From positions 61,332 to 125,331 of the forward strand of contig JANQEY010000094.1 of the NCBI GenBank assembly GCA_028278125.1: 64,000 nucleotides of DNA. Reading direction: 5' to 3'. This DNA is from a bacterium. Lineage in GTDB: Bacteria; Electryoneota; Electryoneia; Electryoneales; Electryoneaceae. Positions 54,835 to 63,811 of this stretch are shown here, one piece after another. The number at the start of each line of letters is the position of its first letter. The first letter of the stretch is position 1. The notes under the pieces were generated by a model, which was not told the DNA's origin, made no database searches, and saw only the letters and a list, made by a program, of their open reading frames with translations. Both the position numbers and the translations under genes were made by a program.

Positions 54835-57285
54835 TCATCCCCTTTCTTCCTCTATCATGTTTTCAAACGATTTCGAATCATCCTGTACAGTTTCCATCAA
54901 GCCCGCAATATCTATTATCAGGCTTATTGTTCCATCTCCAAGTATAGTGCAACCCGATACACCCGGTATATGGCCAATATAGTCTGAAAGTCCCTTAATA
55001 ACGATCTGTTGTTGGTCGACCATTTCATCAACAAAGAGGCAGACATAATTACTATCACTGCCAACTACAACAAGGATACCGTCTTTTAATTCCTGCGCAT
55101 CAGATTTCATTCCAAACAATTCTGCCAGCCGTACAACAGGAATCATTGAACCTCGAATTTTGATGACCTCCTGCCCATCCATGGTGTTGGTAACATCTTC
55201 CGGCTTGGCCTGGACAGATTCATTAATAGCGACTAGAGGTATTGTGTATAGTACTTTACCTATACGAACAATCATCCCATCAATGATTGCCAACGTAAGC
55301 GGAATCCTTAGTACGACTGTGGTTCCTTCCCCTTCAGCGCTACGTATATCTACTTTGCCACGGACTTTCTCGATGTTTTTCTTGACCACGTCCATCCCAA
55401 CACCACGACCGGAAACATCCGTTATCTTTTCAGCGGTGGAAAAACCCGGATGGAATATAAACTGCCATACATCTTCATCTTTAAGATCAGAGCCGTCACC
55501 CTTGATGATATTGCGCTCGATTGCACGCTGAATGATCTTTTCCCGGTTTAATCCGCGCCCATCGTCCCGGATTTCGATCCATACTTCCCCGCCAACATAC
55601 TTCGCTTCGAGAACAACCGTACCTACTTCAGGCTTACCATTTCCCTTTCTCTCCGCGGGTGGTTCCAAACCGTGATCTATAGAATTCCGGATAATGTGAA
55701 CCAGGGGATCGACGATATGCTCAATTACCGTTTTATCCACCTCAGTGGCCTCACCAAGCAATTCCAGCTCGGCTTTTTTCCCTGCTTTCTGAGAAACATC
55801 GCGAACCAGTCTCATCATTCTACGGAACGTACCTGATATCGGAACCATTCGAATGGAGGTTGAAACATCCTGCAGGTCACGCGTTATTTTCTCCAATTGT
55901 CGTACCGATTTTTCAAATCTTTCCATTGGAAAATCTACCTGCATCAGGTCAGGATTCTTTACCACCATAACTTCCACGATCACTAACTCCCCTACCAGAT
56001 CCAGGAGCGCATCAAGTTTTTCAACGTCAACTCGAACAGAATTACGTTGTGCTGATCTTTTCAAGACGGTTCCTGATGGATCAGAATTGCGTAACATTTC
56101 CGGGGTAACTTCTTCCTCGGCCTGTTCATCTTTAGCAGGTTCTTTTTTGGCGGGTTTTTTCTCTGCTTCTGGTTCAGATTTTTTAACTTTTTCCTTCTTA
56201 TCTTTCTCCTGTTCGGATTTTTCCTTTGCTTTCTTCTTTTTCTTTTCCTTCTTTTCCTTCTTCTTCTCAGGTTCTTTCTTCTCTTCAAATTTTTTCTTTG
56301 ATGGTTCTTTTTTCTTCTCTTTTTTTACCTTGCTTTTCTTCTCCTTGACTTCTTTCGATTTCGGAATCCTATCGATCGCATCCTCCAGGAGATTCAACAG
56401 CCCTGGCGCGGCTGGTATATTCGGATCTTTTCCGGCACGAAGACTTTCGAGCCCTCCACGGAGAAAATCAATTATCTCCAGTAGTAAGGTTAAAAGATTG
56501 CCCTCAGGCTTGATCTCCCCTTCACGGAATATATCCAGAGCGTTTTCTGCCTTGTGGCTAAGCTTTTCCAGATCGGAGTATCCCAGGAATGCAGCGTTGC
56601 CTTTAAAACTGTGAAAAGAACGAAAGGCTTCGCCGATATGTTCTGTATTACTGGAATCCTTTTCCAGGTTCAATAACGCTTCTTCAGCTGTCTCTAAAAG
56701 TTCATCCGCTTCGTTGGTAAAAGAAGCCACCATTTCCGGTGTAACGGTCAGTTGAAGTAAATCAAGTGCAGCAAGTTCTTCAGTTTTTTCTTCAACTTCA
56801 GGCTCACTTTCAACTATTATATCCTCGTCATCTGCCGTATCATCCGTACCATTTTCCAGGGCATCTACGGCAGCTTGCAAGGTTTTTCGCAGTTCTGCGG
56901 ACTCAGAGTCAAAGCCCTTATCAGTACCTTCCTGTTCAATATTATCCAGTAACATGCTGATAAAATCGCATGTACGATTCATCAGATCGATATGAGAACT
57001 TTCCAGGTTTCCTGCGCCTTTACGGAACAAATCCAGAAGTGTTTCAGCAACATGAGTTACTTCGCTGATCGTGTGAAGATCAAGAAAACCGGCTCCTCCT
57101 TTCAAGGAGTGGAACAGACGAAATACTGTATTCAGTGTCTCGAGATCTATTGTTCCTGAAGTTGTCGCCACCTTTTCCATATCGATGAGGAGTGGTTCAA
57201 CTTCGTCGAGCATTTCCCGGCCTTCATCGATAAAACCGAGAAGTATCTCATGTTGTTCATCTTGAAAACTGGACTTTTCCTGCAC
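54835..57285 (-). CDS. cheA: CheA hybrid chemotaxis histidine kinase with two HPt domains
   Basis: 816 residues from GTG 57285, with GGAGG five bases upstream (a TTG at 57297 adds four residues). Two HPt domains come first: His59 in LFHSLKGGAG and His225 in SFHSFKGNAA. Next is a Lys/Glu-only linker (about 309-391), with no clear CheY-binding P2 domain. Then come the dimerisation domain (VDVEKLDALLDLVGELVI), the ATPase (N box HIIRNSIDHG, G1 DDGRG, G2 DVSGRGVGMDVV) and a C-terminal CheW-like domain. It is the first gene of the operon and phosphorylates the CheY and CheB proteins downstream. No receiver domain is attached. Confidence 0.95.
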   Translation of the reverse strand: MQEKSSFQDEQHEILLGFIDEGREMLDEVEPLLIDMEKVATTSGTIDLETLNTVFRLFHSLKGGAGFLDLHTISEVTHVAETLLDLFRKGAGNLESSHIDLMNRTCDFISMLLDNIEQEGTDKGFDSESAELRKTLQAAVDALENGTDDTADDEDIIVESEPEVEEKTEELAALDLLQLTVTPEMVASFTNEADELLETAEEALLNLEKDSSNTEHIGEAFRSFHSFKGNAAFLGYSDLEKLSHKAENALDIFREGEIKPEGNLLTLLLEIIDFLRGGLESLRAGKDPNIPAAPGLLNLLEDAIDRIPKSKEVKEKKSKVKKEKKKEPSKKKFEEKKEPEKKKEKKEKKKKKAKEKSEQEKDKKEKVKKSEPEAEKKPAKKEPAKDEQAEEEVTPEMLRNSDPSGTVLKRSAQRNSVRVDVEKLDALLDLVGELVIVEVMVVKNPDLMQVDFPMERFEKSVRQLEKITRDLQDVSTSIRMVPISGTFRRMMRLVRDVSQKAGKKAELELLGEATEVDKTVIEHIVDPLVHIIRNSIDHGLEPPAERKGNGKPEVGTVVLEAKYVGGEVWIEIRDDGRGLNREKIIQRAIERNIIKGDGSDLKDEDVWQFIFHPGFSTAEKITDVSGRGVGMDVVKKNIEKVRGKVDIRSAEGEGTTVVLRIPLTLAIIDGMIVRIGKVLYTIPLVAINESVQAKPEDVTNTMDGQEVIKIRGSMIPVVRLAELFGMKSDAQELKDGILVVVGSDSNYVCLFVDEMVDQQQIVIKGLSDYIGHIPGVSGCTILGDGTISLIIDIAGLMETVQDDSKSFENMIEEERG

Positions 57286-57836
57286 ATCACCCTCCAACCT
57301 TGAAAATTGAAGTGAACAGTTAATCTAATAACAGCAAAGTCTTATTCGGATAGTGTCAAAATATCCCTAATCAACGTCATATATTTAACGATGTAGAAAC
57401 CAGTTTAAACGATATCCAGACTATTATCTTTCGACTATATTGCGCATGACAATATCTTCAGCAACGTTTAAAATTCTGGTAAAAATTGTCCCCGGATTTT
57501 ACCACTCTTGAGCTTGAATCTATTTTGTAGCAGGCAGAACTTATTAATAATATTAACATTAAATCTTCTAACCATTCAAGATTCAAGTGTAATTAGCTTC
57601 AACCGCAAAAAAATCAACTTTGCTCATTTGGAAGCTATTGACAACTGTTTTGCATGTCAAGGGGAGCAATACTTAAATAGTTTTCTCCGCTCAATTAAGT
57701 GCTGAATTAATGGAAACATGCATATCGTAAATACAGTAAAACCAAAAAACGACAAACGCTTACAACAGCGTCCAATTCAAAGAGCTGTTAAAATTCGGAG
57801 TCCTATACTATTTTAATCGGAATAGAAAGGCAATTA
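57286..57836. other. gene-free interval upstream of the che operon
   Basis: About 550 bases. The cheA promoter should be here. I see no credible gene; an open frame at 57508-57705 has no ribosome site and no family resemblance. It holds an inverted repeat TTGACA/TGTCAA (57638-57643, 57655-57660) and a small stem ACGCT/AGCGT (57756-57771) followed on the minus strand by a T run, possibly the terminator of the Omp85-like gene. Confidence 0.5.
57756..57771 (-). terminator. possible terminator of the Omp85-like gene
   Basis: A five-base-pair stem ACGCT/AGCGT with a six-base loop. On the minus strand TTTTTT follows after five bases. It is short, so support is weak. Confidence 0.35.
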
Positions 57837-58991
57837 CTATAGTGTAGCACCTACACCAACATACAGCCTGAACTTGGAGTCGGGTGAGAAAGCTACATCA
57901 AAATGGGCTACAAGATCGGGCAGTACTATAAAGCGGAAGCCACCACCATATCCATATCGTGATTGTTTCCAGCCAAACTCAGGATCGCCAACAGCTCCAA
58001 GATCGAAAAAGCTTACCAGCTCAACTTCATAATATAATGGAAGCATTTTACGAAAAGCAGGAAGTGTCCATTTCGCCGGCCAGGATCTTTTGCCTGAAAT
58101 TGTCCAATGTAATTGTGTACGGCTGGCAAGAACGCGCCGTCCAAATTCTCTCTGGCTTGGATGACCACGCACTGTTGCCTCTCCGCCGATGTGATTACGG
58201 ACCGGGGGAGGGCTTTCATACTGGTAGTTATAAAAACCACGCTGGTAAACACGAAGATTTGAACTGACAGGCTGAGCAATCGCTGCATGAAAATCTGAAG
58301 CGAAGTCAAGTTTCCTGTCACGCCAGAGATGATATCCTGCCTGCCCAACACGAAAAGCTGATTCGAGAACTATTCCACGTTTCGGTCGATACGGACTGGT
58401 CGTACTCCACCGTAAACGAAATCCTCCCAGGACTGTTTCACCATTCAGATACCTGGAATCATCAACAATTCCCTGGAAATCTTCATCATGACGAATGTTC
58501 CTTGCCCGTGAATGATCCAGTTCAATGTCCGGCCCAACTTCCAATGAACCAATTATGTGATATAACCAGGTAAGATTCAATTCTACCCGGTCAACATCAG
58601 CACGGGCGATGACATCCGGATCACCGACAGGATCATATAGAGGTTGACGTGTCCTCCGATAGGCAATATCACCCCCAAGACGTCCGCCGTAAAACGGAAC
58701 CTCACCATTAATTTTCATAACACGCTTGTTCTGCGTTGTATAGTACATACTGGGGTAAATAAGAAAATCTGGTGGTCTTGCCAATCCTGCCATGACACCC
58801 AGAATAATTCCTTCATCCGAGGAAAGGCCAAATAGAGGTGAAAAAATATACTGTTTACGATTTTCAGAAGGTTGATTAATACCTGTTGAATCAGCCGCAA
58901 TTGATGAGGAAATAATAAATGTGAGGAAGATAGTTGTTATACCTGGACGGAAAATCTTTAGCAATGTGTATCCTGTTGAGACTGAAATCAT
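57837..58991 (-). CDS. Omp85-like outer-membrane beta-barrel protein
   Basis: 384 residues with a signal peptide (FRPGITTIFLTFIISSSIAA). The chain is a run of amphipathic strands with the BamA/TamA-type loop motif GGEATVRGHPSQRE (VRG box) and the typical final strands GGGFRFIVLPDLVAHFDVAF and FRLYVGVGATL. No POTRA domains are present, so this is only the barrel (surface antigen D15 family, short form), perhaps used with a partner protein. It stands alone between gaps. Confidence 0.82.
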   Translation of the reverse strand: MISVSTGYTLLKIFRPGITTIFLTFIISSSIAADSTGINQPSENRKQYIFSPLFGLSSDEGIILGVMAGLARPPDFLIYPSMYYTTQNKRVMKINGEVPFYGGRLGGDIAYRRTRQPLYDPVGDPDVIARADVDRVELNLTWLYHIIGSLEVGPDIELDHSRARNIRHDEDFQGIVDDSRYLNGETVLGGFRLRWSTTSPYRPKRGIVLESAFRVGQAGYHLWRDRKLDFASDFHAAIAQPVSSNLRVYQRGFYNYQYESPPPVRNHIGGEATVRGHPSQREFGRRVLASRTQLHWTISGKRSWPAKWTLPAFRKMLPLYYEVELVSFFDLGAVGDPEFGWKQSRYGYGGGFRFIVLPDLVAHFDVAFSPDSKFRLYVGVGATL

Positions 58992-59178
58992 TTTAATTAA
59001 ATGGCTCGGGTTTTCTACAGGTTTAGTCTAATTAATGTAAAATCTAAACGATGGCGTTTACGCAATCAAGTTAGGAATTAAATCATGTTGGCTCTTAATT
59101 GCATTCACTTAAAGATACTCCAAAACTGCCCTGACACATTCAGGCTCTAAAAGTACGTCTTCAAAACTAAATAAAGAG

Positions 59179-59202
59179 AAAACCCGGGATATCCCGGGTT
59201 TT
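59179..59202 (-). terminator. strong terminator of the ribosomal operon
   Basis: A 24-bp perfect palindrome, AAAACCCGGGAT/ATCCCGGGTTTT, with TTCTC-TTT on the minus-strand side. It lies about 22 bp past the rplQ stop and may act in both directions, also limiting any transcript from the Omp85-like gene region. Confidence 0.82.
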
Positions 59203-59224
59203 TCTTATATGAATAAAAACAGCT

Positions 59225-60139
59225 TTATTCCTTCTTCTCTTCCTCGTCTTTACCCTCTTCAGGTTCAGGGGAATCGGCTGATTCTTCAGCAGGGGCTTCT
59301 TCCTTGGCTGCCTTTTTCTCCTTGGCAGGCTTCTCTTCAGGTGCAGCTTCTTTCTCTTCTGCCGCAGGCTCTTCAGCCTTAACCTCTTCAGCAGGTTTCT
59401 CTTCTTTCTTTTCCTTCTTGGGAGCTGCTTTTTTCTCTGCCTTCTTCTCTTCCTTCGGCTCTTCCGCCGGTGCTTCTTCCGCCTTGGCTTCCGCTTTCGG
59501 TTCTTCCTTTTCTTCAGCAGGTTTTTCCGTGGCTTCAGCCTTCTCTTCTACCTTTTCCTCAACCGCATCTTCCTTAGCTTCCTCAGACTTTACCTCTTCA
59601 GCCGGGGTTTCTTCAACAGCTTCTTTTACATCAGTGGTTTCAGTCTCCGGTGTTTCAGCAGCCTTTTCTTCCACAGCTTCGACAGCTTCTTTTTCCTCAA
59701 CCACAGCCGGGGCTTCTACCTTGGCAGGAGCAGCTTTCTTCTTCGCAGCAGCCTTTTTCTTCTTTTTGCCGGTATCGTCCGCAGCAAATCCAACCAGCTC
59801 GAGGATAGCCATCGGGGCATTATCACCCAGGCGGTTATCGAGGCGGATGATACGGGTATATCCACCGTTACGGTCGCGATATTTCGGGCCGATTGTATCA
59901 AAAAGCTCTTTGACAACAACCTTGTTGGTAATTTTCCTCAAAACATGACGTCTTGCGGAAAGATCTCCACGCCTGGCAAAAGTGATCAAACGTTCCGCGT
60001 AGGAACGGGCTGCGCGTGCTTTTGGCAATGTTGTTGTTATTTTCTTATGAGTAAATAGGGCTCCCGCAAGATTGGCAAGCATGGCTTTACGATGCGATGC
60101 CGTACGGTTAAGGCCTACATTATGTTTACGGTGCCGCAC
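59225..60139 (-). CDS. rplQ: ribosomal protein L17 with long acidic C-terminal tail
   Basis: 304 residues. Residues 1-118 are a normal bL17 ([30 protein letters not shown]). The remaining 185 residues contain almost only Ala, Glu, Lys, Pro, Val and Thr in short repeats, more than doubling the length. The start is GTG 60139 with GGGAG six bases upstream. It is the last gene of the alpha operon, 15 bp after rpoA, followed by a strong terminator. The tail looks like an intrinsically disordered, charged extension; its reading frame is open throughout, so it is not a frameshift artefact. Confidence 0.95.
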   Translation of the reverse strand: MRHRKHNVGLNRTASHRKAMLANLAGALFTHKKITTTLPKARAARSYAERLITFARRGDLSARRHVLRKITNKVVVKELFDTIGPKYRDRNGGYTRIIRLDNRLGDNAPMAILELVGFAADDTGKKKKKAAAKKKAAPAKVEAPAVVEEKEAVEAVEEKAAETPETETTDVKEAVEETPAEEVKSEEAKEDAVEEKVEEKAEATEKPAEEKEEPKAEAKAEEAPAEEPKEEKKAEKKAAPKKEKKEEKPAEEVKAEEPAAEEKEAAPEEKPAKEKKAAKEEAPAEESADSPEPEEGKDEEEKKE

Positions 60140-60154
60140 AATGGACTCCCAATG

Positions 60155-61165
60155 CTACGATATTGTCTCCTCGGGATTAACTTCTCCGAGATACTTATTT
60201 ATATCCATCCCGAACTCGAGTCCCTTCAACTGGAGAACCTCTGATAGTTCGAGATATGACTTACGACCAAAATTCTTAAACTTGAGAAGATCATCCTCGC
60301 TGAACCGTACCAGGTCGGCGATAGTATGAATCTGTGCTTCTCTCAGGCAATTCGCGCTGCGAACGCTCAGATCGAGTGCCTTGACAGGCTGCTTGAGCAA
60401 TTTACGGACACGAAGAACCTCTTCATCAATCTCCTGCTCCTGCTCTTCTTCAACGGATGTATCAAAGTTGATAAAGAGCTGGATATGATCACGAAGGATA
60501 CGCGCTGCCTGTGACAATGCATCGTCCGGTGTGATACTTCCATCCGTCCAGATTTCCAGGATCAGCTTTTCGTAGTCCGTACGCTGACCTACACGTGTAT
60601 TCTCAACGTTATAGGTAACGTTACGTACCGGGCTGAAAATGGAATCGATGGGGATAGTACCGATCGATGTCTCAGGATCACGGTTTTCTTCAGCAGTGAT
60701 ATATCCACGTCCACGACGAATGGTAAGCTCTACGTTAAATTCTGCTTCGTCATTCAAGGTGGCAATGTGGTGCTCAGGATTTAATACTTCAAAATCTGTA
60801 TTGTTTTTCTGCAGTTCGGCGGCTGTCCATTCACCCGGGCCTTTGATCTGCAGGATAACCTTTGCCGGACGCTTGTTGAGCAGTTTGAGCCGTACTTCCT
60901 TAAGGTTAAGGACTATTTCAGCAATATCTTCAGTAACGCCGCGGATTGTGCTGAATTCGTGCAACACTGATGGATCAGCATCAAACCTGATGGAAGTTAT
61001 TGAAGCGCCCTGCAGGCTGGCTAATAGTACACGACGTAATGAGTTACCGACTGTGACGCCAAAACCGCGTTCAAGCGGGTGGACAAAAAACTTGCCATAA
61101 GTAGCACAATAAGTGCCCTCATCAAGTTCTATCATCTCCGGCATCTGAAAATTCAGAGTGCTCAC
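60155..61165 (-). CDS. rpoA: RNA polymerase alpha subunit
   Basis: 336 residues. The N-terminal domain that assembles beta and beta' is clear (NSLRRVLLASLQGASITSIR, IRGVTEDIAEIVLNLK). A flexible linker (EEEQEQEIDEEVL) and the C-terminal domain follow, with the DNA- and activator-binding helices (LDLSVRSANCLREAQIHTIA, KNFGRKSYLELSEVL). The start is GTG 61165 with GGAG upstream. Usual size and usual place between rpsD and rplQ. Confidence 0.98.
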   Translation of the reverse strand: MSTLNFQMPEMIELDEGTYCATYGKFFVHPLERGFGVTVGNSLRRVLLASLQGASITSIRFDADPSVLHEFSTIRGVTEDIAEIVLNLKEVRLKLLNKRPAKVILQIKGPGEWTAAELQKNNTDFEVLNPEHHIATLNDEAEFNVELTIRRGRGYITAEENRDPETSIGTIPIDSIFSPVRNVTYNVENTRVGQRTDYEKLILEIWTDGSITPDDALSQAARILRDHIQLFINFDTSVEEEQEQEIDEEVLRVRKLLKQPVKALDLSVRSANCLREAQIHTIADLVRFSEDDLLKFKNFGRKSYLELSEVLQLKGLEFGMDINKYLGEVNPEETIS

Positions 61166-61193
61166 GTGAAATCTCCGTAGCTAACCAGGTCCG

Positions 61194-61823
61194 TTATTTG
61201 GAGTAAAGCTCCACAACAGCTTGCTCGTTAAAATCTTCCGGAACGTCTAAACGCTGAGGAACCTCTTTTAAACGTCCGGCGAGCTTTGCCTTGTCCAGCT
61301 CGAGATATGTTACCACACTGCCTTCACGAACGCTGCGGAGGCTGTCATGGATTAACTCGAGACGTTTTGATTTGTCTTTGACGTGAACGATATCACCCGG
61401 ACGCAGGGTAAACGATGGAATGTTTACATTCCGGCCGTTGACCATAATGTGGCGATGACTCACCAGCTGGCGTGCCGAGGGCAAAGTTGGCGCAAATCCA
61501 AGACGATAAACTACCATGTCAAGGCGGCGTTCAAGCAGGCTGATAAGGTTTTCACCTGTATGCCCTTTCGCCCGGGCAGCTTTCTCGTATGTATTACGGA
61601 ACTGTTTTTCAAGAAGATTATAAGTGAAACGAATCTTCTGTTTTTCCAGCAACTGTGTTGCGTACTCGGAAGCCTTGCGTCTTCTCCCCTGGCCATGTTC
61701 GCCTGGAGGATAGGGCTTCCTCTCGAGTGCCGACTTTCCGCGACGGTGACGTTCACCCTTGAGGTGAAGCCGGACACCGAGTCGTCGGCTGATTTTTTCT
61801 GTTGGGCCTGTGTAGCGGGCCAT
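61194..61823 (-). CDS. rpsD: ribosomal protein S4
   Basis: 209 residues. MARYTGP start, then a basic stretch and the S4 RNA-binding domain (LERRLDMVVYRLGFAPTLPS, ARQLVSHRHIMVNGRNVNIP). It nucleates assembly of the small subunit body and in E. coli represses its own operon. The gene order rpsM-rpsK-rpsD-rpoA-rplQ is the normal one. Confidence 0.98.
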   Translation of the reverse strand: MARYTGPTEKISRRLGVRLHLKGERHRRGKSALERKPYPPGEHGQGRRRKASEYATQLLEKQKIRFTYNLLEKQFRNTYEKAARAKGHTGENLISLLERRLDMVVYRLGFAPTLPSARQLVSHRHIMVNGRNVNIPSFTLRPGDIVHVKDKSKRLELIHDSLRSVREGSVVTYLELDKAKLAGRLKEVPQRLDVPEDFNEQAVVELYSK

Positions 61824-61860
61824 CTTTTATCCTTTCAGAACAGAGAAGTCAAACAATCTT

Positions 61861-62250
61861 TTACACACGGCGCCGTTTTTTCGGACGGCAGCCATTATGA
61901 GGTAACGGGGTTACGTCACGGATACCGGAAATGTGTAATCCAGCAGCCTGGAGGGCGCGAATTGCCGCTTCACGTCCCGCTCCCGGACCCTTCACATTTA
62001 CCTGAACCTTGCGTAAACCAAGATCCATTGCCTGCTTGGCGCATGTTGTTGCCGCCTGAGTAGCTGCAAACGGTGTGTTCTTACGGGATCCCTTGAATCC
62101 CACACGACCTGCTGAAGACCAGGCAATCACATTGCCGTAATTATCAGCAAGAGTAATGATCGTGTTATTGAAGCTGGCCTTAATAAAAGCCATGCCGTTC
62201 GCATCGACCTTCTCTTTTTTCTTCGTCGTCCTTTTTTTAGGAGTCGCCAT
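61861..62250 (-). CDS. rpsK: ribosomal protein S11
   Basis: 129 residues with the uS11 core [34 protein letters not shown] and [19 protein letters not shown], ending in [12 protein letters not shown]. It lies in the 30S platform near the 3' end of 16S rRNA. The N-terminus is short and Lys-rich. Standard. Confidence 0.98.
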   Translation of the reverse strand: MATPKKRTTKKKEKVDANGMAFIKASFNNTIITLADNYGNVIAWSSAGRVGFKGSRKNTPFAATQAATTCAKQAMDLGLRKVQVNVKGPGAGREAAIRALQAAGLHISGIRDVTPLPHNGCRPKKRRRV

Positions 62251-62272
62251 CTCTTACATCCTTGTTAGGGTC

Positions 62273-62638
62273 TTACTTCCTGCGAATCTGACCCTTTTTC
62301 TTCCCTTTACGTGTACGGGCATTATTCTTCGTGTTCTGACCACGTACAGGTAATCCACGACGGTGCCGCATTCCCCTGTAACAACCTATATCCATCAAAC
62401 GTTTAATGTTCATCTGGATTTCAGTACGAAGTGGTCCTTCCACTTTGTGATTTGCATTAATTTCTTCGCGAATTGCGCGAACTTCCTGGTCGGAAAGATC
62501 TTTAAGCTTCCGTCCACCATCCAGATCGCAGGCTGTGCAGATCTGGATCGCCTTCGTACGTCCAATTCCAAAGATATAGGTTAATGCAATATCCGTACGC
62601 TTTTCACGTGGGAGATCGACCCCAGCGATACGTGCCAT
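62273..62638 (-). CDS. rpsM: ribosomal protein S13
   Basis: 121 residues. [31 protein letters not shown] and the basic C-terminus [20 protein letters not shown] are diagnostic. It forms contacts between the 30S head and the large subunit. It starts three bases after rpmJ ends. Confidence 0.98.
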   Translation of the reverse strand: MARIAGVDLPREKRTDIALTYIFGIGRTKAIQICTACDLDGGRKLKDLSDQEVRAIREEINANHKVEGPLRTEIQMNIKRLMDIGCYRGMRHRRGLPVRGQNTKNNARTRKGKKKGQIRRK

Positions 62639-62641
62639 TCT

Positions 62642-62755
62642 TTACCCCTGACGCTGCTTATGCTTCGGGTTCTTGCAGATCACGCGCACAACACCGCGGC
62701 GCTTGATGATCTTGCAATGTTCACACATTTTTCTAACTGATGAGCGGACTTTCAT
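62642..62755 (-). CDS. rpmJ: ribosomal protein L36
   Basis: A 37-residue protein, short enough to be missed by gene finders. The translation starts [20 protein letters not shown] and ends KHKQRQG. The zinc ligands of the C+ form (Cys11, Cys14, Cys27, His32) are present. It lies between infA and rpsM, the standard place. Confidence 0.97.
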   Translation of the reverse strand: MKVRSSVRKMCEHCKIIKRRGVVRVICKNPKHKQRQG

Positions 62756-62795
62756 CGGTCTGCTCCTTCTTTCACTAACTCACATTCGTGAGAAA

Positions 62796-63014
62796 TTACT
62801 TATACCTGTATGTGATTCGTCCACGGGACAAATCATACGGACTCAGCTCCACTGTGACCTTGTCGCCGGGCAGGATACGGATATAATGCATCCGCATCTT
62901 TCCCGAAATATGTGCCAGCACACGATGTCCACCTTCCAGCTCCACCGAAAACGTGGCGTTGGGAAGAGTTTCAATTATTGTGCCGTCCATCTTGATAGTT
63001 TCCTCTTTGGCCAA
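62796..63014 (-). CDS. infA: translation initiation factor IF-1
   Basis: 72 residues with an OB fold: [57 protein letters not shown]. It binds the ribosomal A site during initiation. The start codon is TTG 63014, supported by AGGAGG eight bases upstream; no ATG fits the conserved N-terminus (MAKEETI). A TTG start on such a gene may limit expression. Confidence 0.98.
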   Translation of the reverse strand: MAKEETIKMDGTIIETLPNATFSVELEGGHRVLAHISGKMRMHYIRILPGDKVTVELSPYDLSRGRITYRYK

Positions 63015-63034
63015 GGAAGCTTCCTCCTGCTTAG

Positions 63035-63808
63035 TTATGGATCCAGTGTAAGGACACGAGGTCCATTTGCAGTTATCGCAACAGTATGCTCAAAATGAGC
63101 CGACGGTTTCCGGTCGGCAGTTACTACCGTCCAGCCGTCTTCAAGCACTACGACCTTGTAAGTACCCAGGTTGATCATCGGTTCAATAGCTAAAACCATT
63201 CCCTCGCGGAGTTTCAAGCCACGTCCCTTTTGACCATAGTTGGGAACTTGTGGTTCTTCGTGCAAATCCCTGCCGATGCCATGCCCGACCAGGTCCCTGA
63301 CTACCGAAAATCCTCTTGTCTCAACATAATCCTGGACAGTATGCCCAATGTTGGACAGGTAACCTCCGGCAACAACATTTTCCCTGATAGTCAGTTCCAG
63401 CGAATCCCTGGTTGCGTGTACCAACTCCATAACCCGGGTATCTACCGAATCCCCAACAGGGAATGTCCTGGCTGCATCTCCGTACCAACCCTCGATCTGG
63501 ACTCCGATATCGATGCTGACTACCTGTCCATCAGATAAAGGCTCTTCGGACGGAATCCCATGCACAACCTGTTCGTCAACGGACATACAACAGGCTGACG
63601 GGAATGGGGGGGCTCCCGGTGGTCCGGGAAATCCCTTAAATGCCGCACGGCCATTCTGCTTTTCAATGTACAATTCTACCGCGGCGTTAATTTCCGCAGT
63701 ACTTACCCCAGGCTTGACCATCTCGCCAGCCAAGGCAAGACATTCGGCAACGATCCTGTTCGGACGTGCCATTTTTTCTATCTCTTCGGGCGATTTTAAT
63801 CTAATCAT
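63035..63808 (-). CDS. map: type I methionine aminopeptidase
   Basis: 257 residues. It removes the first Met from new proteins. The metal ligands are visible: Asp100 and Asp111 ([19 protein letters not shown]), His176 ([13 protein letters not shown]), Glu209 (LAIEPM) and Glu240 (HFEHTVAIT), with substrate His83. A Pro-rich stretch (PPGAPPFP, about 63-70) replaces the short loop GFPxSxCxSVN of most family members. It starts 3 bases after adk ends. Confidence 0.97.
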   Translation of the reverse strand: MIRLKSPEEIEKMARPNRIVAECLALAGEMVKPGVSTAEINAAVELYIEKQNGRAAFKGFPGPPGAPPFPSACCMSVDEQVVHGIPSEEPLSDGQVVSIDIGVQIEGWYGDAARTFPVGDSVDTRVMELVHATRDSLELTIRENVVAGGYLSNIGHTVQDYVETRGFSVVRDLVGHGIGRDLHEEPQVPNYGQKGRGLKLREGMVLAIEPMINLGTYKVVVLEDGWTVVTADRKPSAHFEHTVAITANGPRVLTLDP

Positions 63809-63811
63809 AGC

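Noticed and set aside
55853..56614. 253-codon open frame opposite cheA
   Set aside because: It is a Phe/Ser-rich shadow of the Lys/Glu linker and has no motif or ribosome site.
57638..57660. Inverted repeat TTGACA/TGTCAA as an operator or promoter
   Set aside because: Arms are only six bases, no -10 box stands at the right distance, and it lies over 350 bp from the cheA start.
57508..57705. Open frame of 65 codons in the gap upstream of cheA
   Set aside because: No ribosome site, no family resemblance, and it is in A/T-rich intergenic DNA on the opposite strand.
59304..59948. Long Ser/Ala-rich open frame opposite rplQ
   Set aside because: It is the complement of the low-complexity L17 tail; the absence of stops there is a by-product of Glu/Lys/Ala codons.
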